Origin: an uncultured Prevotellaceae bacterium
GTDB taxonomy: Bacteria > Bacteroidota > Bacteroidia > Bacteroidales > Bacteroidaceae
Length of the DNA stretch: 64,000 nt
NCBI GenBank assembly: GCA_900315075.1
Contig: OMXV01000016.1
Coordinates: 1 to 64,000, forward strand
Direction of reading: 5' to 3'
Part shown: one piece after another, positions 37,341 through 47,006 of the stretch
Numbering within the stretch: position 1 is the first letter of the stretch
Layout of the letters: the number at the start of each line of letters is the position of its first letter
Notes under the pieces: generated by a model
Told to the model about the DNA's origin: nothing
What the model saw: only the letters and a program-made list of their open reading frames with translations
Databases searched by the model: none
Translations under genes and position numbers: made by a program

Positions 37341-40300
37341 CTAATTAACGACCACCTTCTTGCCATTGACAATGTAGATGCCGGCAGGGAGGGCGGTAAC
37401 GGCATCGGAAGGCGAAGCGGCGAAGACTTCGCGTACTATCTGCCCTGAGAGGTTGATCACACGGTAGTTGCTGGGCTGCGAGGTGGAGACGTCGGGCAGT
37501 TGAGGCACGTCGGCAGGCATGTCGTCGAAGATGAGGAAGTCGGCATTAGAACCGTTGGAGTTGATAATATATGCCTCGAAGGGATGCACTTCGCGGAGCT
37601 CGTGGACAAAGGCACTGCCCACAGCGTAGGTGTTGCCGCCTGTGTCGGTGACATACTGGTTATACACGTTGAGGGCATTGATGCCATCCTTTGCTTTCTG
37701 CTGGAACGTCGGGATAAAGGTACGGTTGTTATAGACCGCCGAAACGAGGTCTCCGGAACTGCGTACCGTGGCATTGGTGGCCGAGAAAGTGACCTCGCCG
37801 CCGAGGTTGTATTCGTTGTCGTAGGCGATGTTGTTGGGCATGGAGATGATGTAGGGCGTGTTGGCCTTGATTTCACCGGCCTTTTTCCATCCACTTGATG
37901 ACAGTTCATACAGCCAGAAGGGCTTGAGATTTGTCGTGGAGTTGTATTTGGCGAAAGGTGTGAGGTCGCCCTTGGTGCTGTGTTTGATACTCTTCACGTC
38001 GAATGGCAGTGCGATGGTCTCCCACCCCTGGCTTTTCTTGTCTATCCCGCTCTCCATCTGATAGAAGTGGGTATAACTGATTTTCGAAGCGGTAAATATT
38101 TTCGGGCAGTAGAAGTTGTTGCCAGTCTCGGTGTCGGTAAGCACAATCTCATCGGCCTTCAGATTGGCCACCACATTCTGGATGGAGGTTGTCTTGTTGT
38201 AACTCTTTATTGGCACATATAGCAAGAAATTTGGGTTGCTGACATCTCCAAGAGTGTAGTCGTAGATATTCACATTGGCATTCACTTCCAGGGCGGCGAT
38301 GTTGTCACTGGCGGTGAAGAGGTCCTTGCCGATGGTTGTCACACTCGACGGCAGTGTCACCGCATAGAGTTCGGGGCATGAGCTGAAAGCATGGTCGGCC
38401 ACCTCCACCACGTTATACCAGAAGTTACCACTATATGGCTCGGGAATTTTCAAGTGTCCTTTGCAATCGGCATAAAGCACTTTCACATCATTGTTGTTTA
38501 CGTAGCTATACGTGACACCTTCGTGGGTGAAGTTCCCATTTCCCGAAGCATACATGAAAATCAGCTCTGTGTCACCATTGACGGTGTAGTCATGTCCGTT
38601 TTCGTCATAATAATCCTCATCGTCTTCATCTGGATTAACAATAAACTGATTTGTGACATTAATGCCATTTTCATAGACTTTGGCGAAATCCTTGTCATAG
38701 ATAAGGAAAAGTGATGTTCCGTCTTCTAACTCTACTATATCCTTAGAATTGGCACCAACCTCCGACACATTCTCTCTCTCAGCATACGGATCGACAAAAC
38801 CTTCAGGTGTCACAGCCAATTTTTCCACTTTTACAGACCCGTTGCCTATGACCTGCACCGTGAGCGACGCAAATGGCTTGTGTGAGAAAATCACCTCCAC
38901 CGTGGTGTTTTGGATGATATATTCAAGTTGGTTGGAGGAAGGACTGACATCCACACCGTTAATCACCAAGCGTTCCACCTTGCAATGGCTGTCGGGGTTT
39001 AATTGCAACGTCCCGTAGGATCCACCATAGACTGTCACTGTCTTGCTCTCACCTTTGACAACATCGTTATACCATTTCACCTGGCCATTGCCCTCCGCCG
39101 TGATGGTGAGTTGGTATGTGCGGTCGGTTTCCGCGATTTTGGAGAAGTCTTTCCAGCCGTCGGCAGCTGAATAGGCACTTTTGCACTTGGTGGGCACAAA
39201 GAGGGTGGTATTCTGCTGATGGGTGAAGGCGTCGGTGCCGAATGTCGGCGGTGTCTTTGTGCGGATTCTGACGTATTTGATGTTCTTGCAATTGCTGAAA
39301 GCCCCTTCGTCTAACTTTGCAAGTGCCGTGGATTGTATCTCCACGTATTGTAGGTTGTCGCAGCCCCTGAAGGCTTCCTTCCTGATTTTTTTCAGCGTGG
39401 GTGGCAGGATTAGGTTGCGCAAGTAACTGTTGCCTACATTCTCAGTGCTGCTCCATCCCACGAAAGCCTGTTCCATGATTTCCGTCACCGTGTAGTTCTT
39501 TCCATTATGACTTATGGTGGAAGGGATACTCACGTCGCAGTCCTTGTAATTGCTGAACCAACCGTATGGGACTGCCGCACCAGGATGAATGGCATCGTAT
39601 CGACTATAAACGACATAGGCCTCATCCTGATAGAGTAGATAGTCGATGCCATTCTGGACAATTTCACCTTCGGCGAAAATGATTTCGATGGTCGTATTCT
39701 CCGTGATGTCGCTGACGGTCATCTCCAGTGTGGCTATCATAAGGCCATCGACATCATACGGCTCGATGTAATTAGGGTGGTATTCATCGGTCATATCAAC
39801 GCCGTTTCTGAGTATTTTGACCACGCTTCCAGACTCAAAACTGAGGGTGAAGTCTGAGCCTTCCAGCACGGAGAACTCTTTCTGGCCGTCGATTTCTACA
39901 GAACTGTCCCAATCGTCAGGATTCTCCAAATAATACACACTGCCGTTCGTGGTCTTCACTGTGAGGGTGTAGTATTTGGGAAGTTTGAAATAGCCGTCTT
40001 TCCACTGGAAATAACTACCACTTGTGTCAACACCGAAATTAAAGCCATCGGGGACATGGATGACGCAGGGTTTTTCTTTAGTGCCGACATCGACACAACT
40101 CGCATTTCCTATATTCTCAAAAGCGGAGGAAAGGCGAAGAAGTTCCAATTTTTTACATTGATAAAATAGGCTATATGAATTATTTGCAAATGAACCTTTA
40201 AAACTACTTAAATCCAAACTTTTTAAATTTTCACATCTACGAAACATGCTATGAACATCAGTAACTTTAGACGTATCAAAATGACTTAAGTCAATTTTCT

Positions 40301-42119
40301 GAAGAGATAAACAATCTTGGAACATGCTTCTAAAACTCGTTACATTATACATTTTGTTATTTCCAAAGTTAATAGAGACTAACGAAGAGCAATCATGACA
40401 CAAGTATTCCAGACTTGTCACTTTTGACATGTTAAAATTGCTTAAATCGAGTGATGTAAGCGCGGAACAACCATCAAACATGTAAAACATTTCAGTTACA
40501 TTGGACGTGTTAAATGAACTGAGGTTAAGGGTTGTTAGTGAGGTACAATTAGAGAACATATTACTCATATTCTCCACATTACCTGTGTCAAAATTAGTTA
40601 TATCAACATTTGTAAGTGAAGAACAATTCTCAAACATACTATGCATACTAATCACATAAGATGTATTAAGATATTCAAGTCCTAGGATCGATGTAAGATG
40701 TGCCAAATCCTTAAACCAACTATCAGTACTTGTAGGGCGTTCATTGGCAAAGGATGGGTCAAATACAACTTTTGTCACTTCGTTTTCTGATGCCCAGAAA
40801 CCATTCCACCATGGAATCCAATTATCACCAAAATCATGGTATTTTTTTCCACTTCTCGATTCTTCTAAAAAGTCGAAATAGAAAGTCAGTGTATTGTCTT
40901 CATAAATAACATACGGCTCACCATCCTCCCTTGGTTCACCTTGTTTTAAAGTGAAATATCCACCTTTCCAATTAAAAATGTCTTCACTGGTATCCACACC
41001 AAAATTGAAACCATCAGGAACATGAATCAGACAAGGAAAAGTTTTCTTTCCTACACCATAACAACTTGATCCGCCAATATTCTCAAAATCTATTGAAAGA
41101 TATAATTCCTTTAATCTCTTACATCCATCAAATATCCTGCTACTGTTCTCAAAAGAACCTCTAAAATTACTAAGATTTAAACTTTTCAACTTCTCACAAT
41201 ATTGAAACATACTTCCAATATCTGTTACATTTGAGGTATTGAAACGACTTAAATTTAGATTTGTGAGTGAAGAACAATATTCAAACATACAACTCATTGA
41301 TTTTACGTTCAACGTATTGAAACGACTTACATCAAGAGTAGTTAGCGCAGAACAACGATAAAACATATAACTCATATCTGTCACGTTCGACGTGCTGAAA
41401 CTGCTTACGTCAAGAGTAGTAAGCGCAGAACAATTACTGAACATAGAATTCATATCTGTTACATTCGATGTGTCAAAACTACGTAAGTCAAGAGATTCAA
41501 GAGCAGTACAACCTGAAAACATGCCAGGCATTTCAGTTACTTTAGACGTTCCGAAATGACTTAAATCAAGACTTTTCAAAGATGAACACCTTAGGAACAT
41601 AACACCCATCAGTTCAACATTTGGATTACTAAAACTGCTCAGATTAAGATATGTAAGTGACGAACATTCTTCAAACATACGAATCATAGATGTAACTTTC
41701 GATGTGTCAAAGGTGCTTAAGTCGAGAGAGGTTAGTGCAGAACAATTGGAGAACATCGATCTCATACTTTTAACCTCCGATGTATTCAGATATTGAAGTC
41801 CGACAAAAGAAGTCAGTTGTTTCATATCCTCAAACCAACTTTGTGTGCTTGTGGGTCGTGCATTGGCAAATGAAGGATCGAAGACAACTGTCCTTACTTC
41901 ATTTTCTGAAGCCCAGAAACCATTCCACCATGCCACATTATCAACAGAATATTTTGCACCATCTCTCGATTCCTGCAAGTTGTCGTAATAGAAAGTGAGG
42001 GTATGGTTGCCGTCTGTATAAACTGCATATGCTTCCTGTGCATTTACCGAAGTTGTAAATGCACTGATAACAAAGACGATAATGATGGTCAAAGTCCGAG
42101 TAAACAGTATTTTGTTCAT
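37341..42119 (-). CDS. giant BspA-like surface protein (DUF285 + LRR_5 + sorting tail)
   Basis: It has 1592 residues with signal peptide ending SVNAQ. Two blocks of DUF285-type repeats (about 90-370 and 480-690) show the pattern NTSNVTDMSYMF..CSALTTLDVS repeated every 23 residues. Then come bacterial-repeat sandwiches, LRR_5 units and a type IX-like tail ending ALPAGIYIVNGKKVVVN. The last 700 residues parallel the 1005-residue protein downstream. DUF285 repeats are common in Mycoplasma and gut surface proteins and mediate adhesion. It sits in the kinase/T6SS run, so a contact-dependent role is possible but unproven. Confidence 0.9.
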   Translation of the reverse strand: MNKILFTRTLTIIIVFVISAFTTSVNAQEAYAVYTDGNHTLTFYYDNLQESRDGAKYSVDNVAWWNGFWASENEVRTVVFDPSFANARPTSTQSWFEDMKQLTSFVGLQYLNTSEVKSMRSMFSNCSALTSLDLSTFDTSKVTSMIRMFEECSSLTYLNLSSFSNPNVELMGVMFLRCSSLKSLDLSHFGTSKVTEMPGMFSGCTALESLDLRSFDTSNVTDMNSMFSNCSALTTLDVSSFSTSNVTDMSYMFYRCSALTTLDVSRFNTLNVKSMSCMFEYCSSLTNLNLSRFNTSNVTDIGSMFQYCEKLKSLNLSNFRGSFENSSRIFDGCKRLKELYLSIDFENIGGSSCYGVGKKTFPCLIHVPDGFNFGVDTSEDIFNWKGGYFTLKQGEPREDGEPYVIYEDNTLTFYFDFLEESRSGKKYHDFGDNWIPWWNGFWASENEVTKVVFDPSFANERPTSTDSWFKDLAHLTSILGLEYLNTSYVISMHSMFENCSSLTNVDITNFDTGNVENMSNMFSNCTSLTTLNLSSFNTSNVTEMFYMFDGCSALTSLDLSNFNMSKVTSLEYLCHDCSSLVSINFGNNKMYNVTSFRSMFQDCLSLQKIDLSHFDTSKVTDVHSMFRRCENLKSLDLSSFKGSFANNSYSLFYQCKKLELLRLSSAFENIGNASCVDVGTKEKPCVIHVPDGFNFGVDTSGSYFQWKDGYFKLPKYYTLTVKTTNGSVYYLENPDDWDSSVEIDGQKEFSVLEGSDFTLSFESGSVVKILRNGVDMTDEYHPNYIEPYDVDGLMIATLEMTVSDITENTTIEIIFAEGEIVQNGIDYLLYQDEAYVVYSRYDAIHPGAAVPYGWFSNYKDCDVSIPSTISHNGKNYTVTEIMEQAFVGWSSTENVGNSYLRNLILPPTLKKIRKEAFRGCDNLQYVEIQSTALAKLDEGAFSNCKNIKYVRIRTKTPPTFGTDAFTHQQNTTLFVPTKCKSAYSAADGWKDFSKIAETDRTYQLTITAEGNGQVKWYNDVVKGESKTVTVYGGSYGTLQLNPDSHCKVERLVINGVDVSPSSNQLEYIIQNTTVEVIFSHKPFASLTVQVIGNGSVKVEKLAVTPEGFVDPYAERENVSEVGANSKDIVELEDGTSLFLIYDKDFAKVYENGINVTNQFIVNPDEDDEDYYDENGHDYTVNGDTELIFMYASGNGNFTHEGVTYSYVNNNDVKVLYADCKGHLKIPEPYSGNFWYNVVEVADHAFSSCPELYAVTLPSSVTTIGKDLFTASDNIAALEVNANVNIYDYTLGDVSNPNFLLYVPIKSYNKTTSIQNVVANLKADEIVLTDTETGNNFYCPKIFTASKISYTHFYQMESGIDKKSQGWETIALPFDVKSIKHSTKGDLTPFAKYNSTTNLKPFWLYELSSSGWKKAGEIKANTPYIISMPNNIAYDNEYNLGGEVTFSATNATVRSSGDLVSAVYNNRTFIPTFQQKAKDGINALNVYNQYVTDTGGNTYAVGSAFVHELREVHPFEAYIINSNGSNADFLIFDDMPADVPQLPDVSTSQPSNYRVINLSGQIVREVFAASPSDAVTALPAGIYIVNGKKVVVN

Positions 42120-42145
42120 AATTGGTGAGTTGGAGAGTTGGTGAG
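42120..42145 (-). repeat. G-free octamer leader before the giant BspA gene
   Basis: CTCACCAA-CTCTCCAA-CTCACCAA-TT runs to the ATG at 42119. The remaining gap (42146-42294) contains a nested palindrome around 42219-42250 (GGGTT..CCCT..AGGG..AACCC) with T6 after it on the plus strand; no gene is seen. Confidence 0.65.
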
Positions 42146-42294
42146 GATTATTATATGGATATTTATGAGTTATTTAGTGGTAAGAAGTAAAGGGTGAGAG
42201 AATAACGAATGACCGTGATTGGGTTACGCCCTGAAAGGGAACCCGCTTTTTTATATTGAGCGTTATCCCATTCAGAGTCGTTTAGCGATGGTGA

Positions 42295-43569
42295 TTATTT
42301 CTTCCTTACCGTTTGGGGTGGTTTGTTGTCATCCTCACCCGGTTTGAGTTTGGCGGCTTCCTGACTGACAAGGATAATGCGTTCGGTACCACTTGTCTTA
42401 CTAGTAACAGTAATTTTACCATCCCTTACTTTCTTTGTATCGTTGCGTTTTGCTTCCACCGTCACATCGCGACTTTTATCTCCTTCTTTAACCGACAGTG
42501 TACACCATTGGGGGGCATCGATAGTCCAACTCACATTGCTGGTTATTTTGAATTTCTCTATGCTTCCTTCTGGATCGAAAATGATTGAGTCAGTATCCAC
42601 GTCCAATTCCTCATCCTCAACCGTCACATTAATGGTCGAACTGTATCCTAAACCTACAGCATTTTTAGCGAATGCCCGCACATGGTAGGATTTGTCGGGA
42701 GGATTTGAAATGGTGAATTCGGCTGACCCACTTTTTGAACCTGGGTTTACTTCGCGTTCTATTTTATTATCCGAATAGTTTGGTTCATCCTTATCTGTAG
42801 AATAACATATACCAACGATCTCAACGGGGAAGATGGAATTATAACTGACAGAAAATTTACCACTCTTTTCATCTCGTTGGAATTTTGAAATGGTGGGACG
42901 TTCGCCTGCCTTTTGCGTGACAGTGACTGTGGCTCTATTGTTGTCGTTGTTCTTGTCGCTGAAGATTATGTTACAGTCACGTGAACCCTCTGTTGTATTG
43001 TCATCGACTTTGACCTCTATTTTCACGCCATTTTCATTTGCCCCCCCCGACTCAGCCGACAAGTGGCACCATTTTTCTAAAACCTCCGTCCTCACAGACC
43101 AATCGACGTTGGAGGTAAGGGTAATTGTTTGTATAGATTCTGTGGCATCGAAAGTCAAAGATTCATTGTTAACACTGATGTTGTCTATTGCTTTTTGCGT
43201 TACTGTACAAACGTCGGACTGCGTACCACATTTAACTGTGATTGTTGCCACGCGCTCTTTGCCAGTGGTGTTTTCTCCGGCAGTGAGGGAAATTGTATTT
43301 GTGTTTTTGTTGCCATTACTTGGATTGATGGAAAGCCAACTCGCATTAACAGAAGCAGTCCAGTCCCCATTGGCAGTGACAGTAATCGTTACCGGTTTTT
43401 CAGTTGTAGATCCTGTCTCTAGTATTTTTGCCTCTTTAGTAACGGTCACATAGTCGTTGCTGGGATTTGGACCAGGACCAGGTGTAGGTTTGTTCTCTTC
43501 ATCAGGACTGCAAGCAAAAAATGAGAGTGTGGCTATTATAAATAACAGGTATTTGGATATTGATTTCAT
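42295..43569 (-). CDS. BACON-domain lipoprotein
   Basis: 424 residues from the Met at 43569, which starts a lipoprotein signal (SFFAC). The upstream in-frame codons belong to the repeat leader. Three BACON-type Ig-like units are visible: EKPVTITVTANGDWTASVNASWL..., IQTITLTSNVDWSVRTEVLEKWC..., and IEKFKITSNVSWTIDAPQWC..., each ending in a VTVTQKA or LVSQEA strand. A fibronectin-like unit lies between the second and third. BACON domains bind glycans or mucin, or act as spacers on surface proteins. A GPGPNPS linker follows the lipid anchor. Confidence 0.88.
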   Translation of the reverse strand: MKSISKYLLFIIATLSFFACSPDEENKPTPGPGPNPSNDYVTVTKEAKILETGSTTEKPVTITVTANGDWTASVNASWLSINPSNGNKNTNTISLTAGENTTGKERVATITVKCGTQSDVCTVTQKAIDNISVNNESLTFDATESIQTITLTSNVDWSVRTEVLEKWCHLSAESGGANENGVKIEVKVDDNTTEGSRDCNIIFSDKNNDNNRATVTVTQKAGERPTISKFQRDEKSGKFSVSYNSIFPVEIVGICYSTDKDEPNYSDNKIEREVNPGSKSGSAEFTISNPPDKSYHVRAFAKNAVGLGYSSTINVTVEDEELDVDTDSIIFDPEGSIEKFKITSNVSWTIDAPQWCTLSVKEGDKSRDVTVEAKRNDTKKVRDGKITVTSKTSGTERIILVSQEAAKLKPGEDDNKPPQTVRKK

Positions 43570-43610
43570 GATGATTAAAGATTGAAAATTGATTATTGAA
43601 GATTGAAGAT
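43570..43610 (-). repeat. heptamer leader before the BACON gene
   Basis: On the coding strand ATCTTCA-ATCTTCA-ATAATCA-ATTTTCA-ATCTTTA-ATCATC ends at the ATG: five exact 7-base units plus six bases, entirely free of G. The rest of the gap to 43781 holds no gene. Confidence 0.75.
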
Positions 43611-43781
43611 TATCGGGCTTGCCTAATGAATGTCGGCTATACCTCAGCAATTGAAGCAAGTTTCATTACGTTCAGTTTGCACGACATTTGAAGATTGAAA
43701 TGTAGTTAAAGGGGATAATAATTAATTGAATATTACGCTGCCCTCAACTTCTAACTCCTAACTAACAAAAACTTCTAACTT

Positions 43782-44693
43782 CTAAAAGTACAGCATGATG
43801 CCGAGGTTGAGGTTGAAACCGTCGGTCCACGATTTGATGGTTTTGTCGAAGTCGCTAAGAGACTTGAGATCGTCGTCCTTAGAAATCCCGAAGTCATATT
43901 CTGGTGTGATTTGCAGACGCCAGTGGTCGTTGATGGCAAACTTAGCCCTTACAGCGAGTAGTCCAGAGACGGAACTAACACTCTTCATGTAACTGTTGTC
44001 TTTTGGGGAGACATCCAATTTGCTGCCATTGATCAGGTTGTATGCCAGTCCCACTTGTGGCTCAATAGTGAGGAAGTCTGCATTAGGTATAGCGACATCG
44101 TATCCACCACGCAGTTGCATACGTATTGCTTTGTAATTGTGGGCTGAGCGTAGGGTTCTATTATTGTCTTCGTAGAAAAAGAGGTCATCCGACTTGTTAA
44201 GCCCCAGGACGACGCCTGCCTCCACGTTGAAGTTTCCGAAATGGTAGCCAAACGAGAGCGACGGTCCCATGATGGACATGACATTGAATCCAGCATTGAA
44301 AAAGAAGGGATACGACACGCCACGAACCACAACGATGGCCATATCGTAGGTAACTTTCCCCTTGAGTTTTCCTTTGATTTCGTAAGTTAAAGCCATCGCG
44401 TTGTCGGCTGTGATATCCAAGTACTTACAGTCTTCTGTAACCCACAGCAGTATCTCATTGCCGTTTCTTTCTTCATCAACAAGCATATTTGGCTCCACCT
44501 TGAGACTTGGGTCGTTGGTCGTGATACGGATGACGGCACAATCGCGCCCATTGATGTCCTTTTTAGGTGTCGCTGCCGCATCAGCAATAAAAAGGTCTTG
44601 CTCAAATTTTTCTACTTTGATTTTGTCTTGCGCCATCGCTGCTACTGACGCCATGATGGTCATTATTAACAGCCAGAATCTTGTCATTTTCAT
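43782..44693 (-). CDS. outer-membrane beta-barrel protein with N-terminal PEGA-like domain
   Basis: It has 303 residues with signal peptide ending AAMAQ. The first 130 residues form a beta domain (ILLWVTEDCKYLDITADN, KGKVTYDMAIVVV) reminiscent of PEGA-type domains. The remainder shows alternating strands of an 8- to 10-stranded barrel (FGYHFGNFNVEAGVVLGLN, RMQLRGGYDVAI, WRLQITPEYDFGI) and ends with an aromatic residue (GIMLYF). It may be the outer-membrane element of an envelope-spanning assembly, which is inference from its place in the run. Confidence 0.65.
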   Translation of the reverse strand: MKMTRFWLLIMTIMASVAAMAQDKIKVEKFEQDLFIADAAATPKKDINGRDCAVIRITTNDPSLKVEPNMLVDEERNGNEILLWVTEDCKYLDITADNAMALTYEIKGKLKGKVTYDMAIVVVRGVSYPFFFNAGFNVMSIMGPSLSFGYHFGNFNVEAGVVLGLNKSDDLFFYEDNNRTLRSAHNYKAIRMQLRGGYDVAIPNADFLTIEPQVGLAYNLINGSKLDVSPKDNSYMKSVSSVSGLLAVRAKFAINDHWRLQITPEYDFGISKDDDLKSLSDFDKTIKSWTDGFNLNLGIMLYF

Positions 44694-44723
44694 TTTATTA
44701 TATGTTTTTGTTAATATTCTATG

Positions 44724-45809
44724 TTATTTTTTCGAACGAAATCTGAAATCACCAAGTCCGAAAATGTCTTCACGAGGTAAGCGCTTATGATGTTGCTTAT
44801 CGACAAATTCCGGTTGCCATGTACGTATGCGCACCTCTGGTGCATCTGGATTCCGGAAGTCCCACAACAGGAACACATATCCATCGTCGCTGTAGTTGTT
44901 GGTGCGCCACTTCTGTTTCACCTGCACTCCGTAATATTCCAAACTTGGATGTTTTGTGATGACGACACTGTCGAATTCCACATTAATATATGATTTGTGG
45001 TCGAAAGTATATTTCAGGTCTTTCAGGTACTGACTCTTGTTCATCACCTGGTATTCGATTCTCTTATCATTTTTGTTGAGGCTTAAATTTCGCATCGACC
45101 TGGAGTCGTCACTGTTTTTACGTGTCTCCACGACGACACCCTTGATGATGAGTGCACTGTCAGAATAGATTTTGTTGAGAAAATCAAGGTCTTTCAGGTT
45201 GTAAGCTGTTCTGAACTGCTCCACGAAGTTTAATACCATCTGCCGATTACTTTCCTCTTTCACTACATTCTTAGCGTTTTGAAGTAACCCTATACCTGCT
45301 TGCCCATAGATTTCTGGGTCTAAAGAGAAAAGAAAGCTATTGATTTGACCATTGCCGTCGTAGTTTATCACCACCTCCTCATACACCTCCTTGCCATCAA
45401 CTTTGTCGGGGGTGTTGAGCTTTTTTCCTATATCTTCAGGCTCATTACCGCTGATTTCTTGTGCTGGATAGACATCGACTTTTATTCCCCTCAGCTGATA
45501 CCCATTGTAGGTTTTAAGGCAACGCATGTTCATCTGCTTCCTGGTGCATTTAAAGTGGCCGTTTTGCCATAGTTGCTGTATAGCTTTACTTGTTTCTGCA
45601 TTGACCTGGACGTTGTTGAGTGGCACCTTGTCTAAATTGTTTTCACAGGCATTGTTGATGCTCTCAAGCAGCATCGTGGTGTTGGTTTCAATGGCTGTCT
45701 TTAATTTAGCATCATAGAGACCTTCGGTAATGGCCACCTTCTGCGCCGAAACTGACATGACTGTTGCCTGCACGACAGCAAAAATCATTAAGATTCTTTT
45801 TGGTTGCAT
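44724..45809 (-). CDS. exported protein with NTF2-like C-terminal region
   Basis: It has 361 residues with signal peptide ending MSVSAQ. The C-terminal half (from about residue 190: NFVEQFRTAYNLKDLDFLNKIYSDSALIIKG ... YGVQVKQKWRTN ... LLWDFRNPDAPEVRIRTWQPE) has the helix-then-curved-sheet pattern of NTF2-like folds. Similar exported proteins occur in Bacteroidales, with no known reaction. It sits directly upstream of the outer-membrane protein gene, 30 bases apart, and likely shares its transcript. Confidence 0.6.
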   Translation of the reverse strand: MQPKRILMIFAVVQATVMSVSAQKVAITEGLYDAKLKTAIETNTTMLLESINNACENNLDKVPLNNVQVNAETSKAIQQLWQNGHFKCTRKQMNMRCLKTYNGYQLRGIKVDVYPAQEISGNEPEDIGKKLNTPDKVDGKEVYEEVVINYDGNGQINSFLFSLDPEIYGQAGIGLLQNAKNVVKEESNRQMVLNFVEQFRTAYNLKDLDFLNKIYSDSALIIKGVVVETRKNSDDSRSMRNLSLNKNDKRIEYQVMNKSQYLKDLKYTFDHKSYINVEFDSVVITKHPSLEYYGVQVKQKWRTNNYSDDGYVFLLWDFRNPDAPEVRIRTWQPEFVDKQHHKRLPREDIFGLGDFRFRSKK

Positions 45810-45984
45810 GATTTCCTTTATTGTTTATATTATTCTACAAATAATCATCAAGATTTTAGTTATTCGTTTTTTAAAGAACACAAATTTGATGTTTTTTTAC
45901 GAAAATGAATTTCATAAATTGACCACGAATGATCATAAATTCTTATGATACGTTTGTATTGAAATTGATGAGTTGACAAGTTCT

Positions 45985-46980
45985 TTATTTCAGTCGAAGG
46001 CGTTCACCCTCCTGCAAAGGATGATAGCCTTTGATGTGGTTTAATTTTGCGAGCGAGATGGTGATAATACCATACTCCTGGGCGATGCTATGGAGCGTCT
46101 CACCATCCTTCACGTAGTGGAAATCCTGTGGACCAGTGAACTTTTTCTTTTTCTTGGCGAGGAACACCACATCACCTTCGTGGATGTCGTCTTCGCTTCT
46201 ACACTCATTAAACTCGAGGAGTTTACTCTTGGGAATGTCGTAACGCATAGCGATTTGTGTGAGTGTCTCGCCCGGGCAGAGGATGGTGCATCGCACATCG
46301 TTGAGTTGAACCTTGAAACGGTCGAGGATGTTTCGTACGCTGAGTTCCTCCTCGGTCACCACATCCTCTTCGATGATACACTCCGGGGCGATTTGTACTA
46401 TTTGTTGTTTGCCCGGTGTGGGAGGTGCCACAGGTTTCGCCACAATAGGCACACTGTGGTTGAGTTTCGGCCCGCCATTGACAGCATAGAGGCGATAACT
46501 CTCAATATATCCTATGAGGGCCTGGGCGTAGTTGGGTGCCGTGGCATATCCACACGCTTTGAGTCCGTATGCCCAACTGACATAGTCGTAGGGATGATAG
46601 GTGAAAAGGCGGGCATAGCGGCTGCGGTTTTCCACGGCAAGGAAACGTGAATGATCTTCGTATGACTCACGCACAGAACTATAGATGCGGAAACTGCTTT
46701 TCTGCGTCTCATCGTCCCACGCCTTATACACACCACCCTTCCAACTACCATGACATTTCACACCGAAATGGTTGTTGGCGTTGCGTGCAAGACCGCTCTT
46801 GCCGGCTCCTGACTCTAAGATTCCCTGCGCCAAAGTGATGGGTGCCGGTATGTGATACTTCATCTCCTGCTCCAAAGCAATACCCGTGTATGTGGCAATG
46901 TAATTACGAATGTCGGCCGCTGACTGTGCCGATGCCGTCAGGGCGGTGAAGAGGAGGGAAAATAAAGTGATTTTTCTCAT
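45985..46980 (-). CDS. glucosaminidase with two LysM domains (peptidoglycan hydrolase)
   Basis: It has 331 residues with signal peptide ending TASAQ. The glucosaminidase domain (about 20-155) has the family core PAPITLAQGILESGAGKSGLA with the catalytic Glu, then NNHFGVKCH and a YARLFTYHPYDYVSWA block. Two LysM repeats follow (about 235-280: CPGETLTQIAMRYDIPKS; 288-331: VKDGETLHSIAQEYGI), which bind the glycan strands. Right after the candidate effector and baseplate genes, it could open the cell wall for apparatus assembly or be a cargo enzyme; ordinary wall turnover is equally possible. Confidence 0.92.
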   Translation of the reverse strand: MRKITLFSLLFTALTASAQSAADIRNYIATYTGIALEQEMKYHIPAPITLAQGILESGAGKSGLARNANNHFGVKCHGSWKGGVYKAWDDETQKSSFRIYSSVRESYEDHSRFLAVENRSRYARLFTYHPYDYVSWAYGLKACGYATAPNYAQALIGYIESYRLYAVNGGPKLNHSVPIVAKPVAPPTPGKQQIVQIAPECIIEEDVVTEEELSVRNILDRFKVQLNDVRCTILCPGETLTQIAMRYDIPKSKLLEFNECRSEDDIHEGDVVFLAKKKKKFTGPQDFHYVKDGETLHSIAQEYGIITISLAKLNHIKGYHPLQEGERLRLK

Positions 46981-47006
46981 TGTTTTTTCTTTATTTTTTC
47001 ATTCAA

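Noticed and set aside
45925-45955. Hairpin ATCATAA-loop-TTATGAT as a terminator
   Set aside because: Seven A/T-rich pairs and no T-run on the transcribed side; too weak to call.
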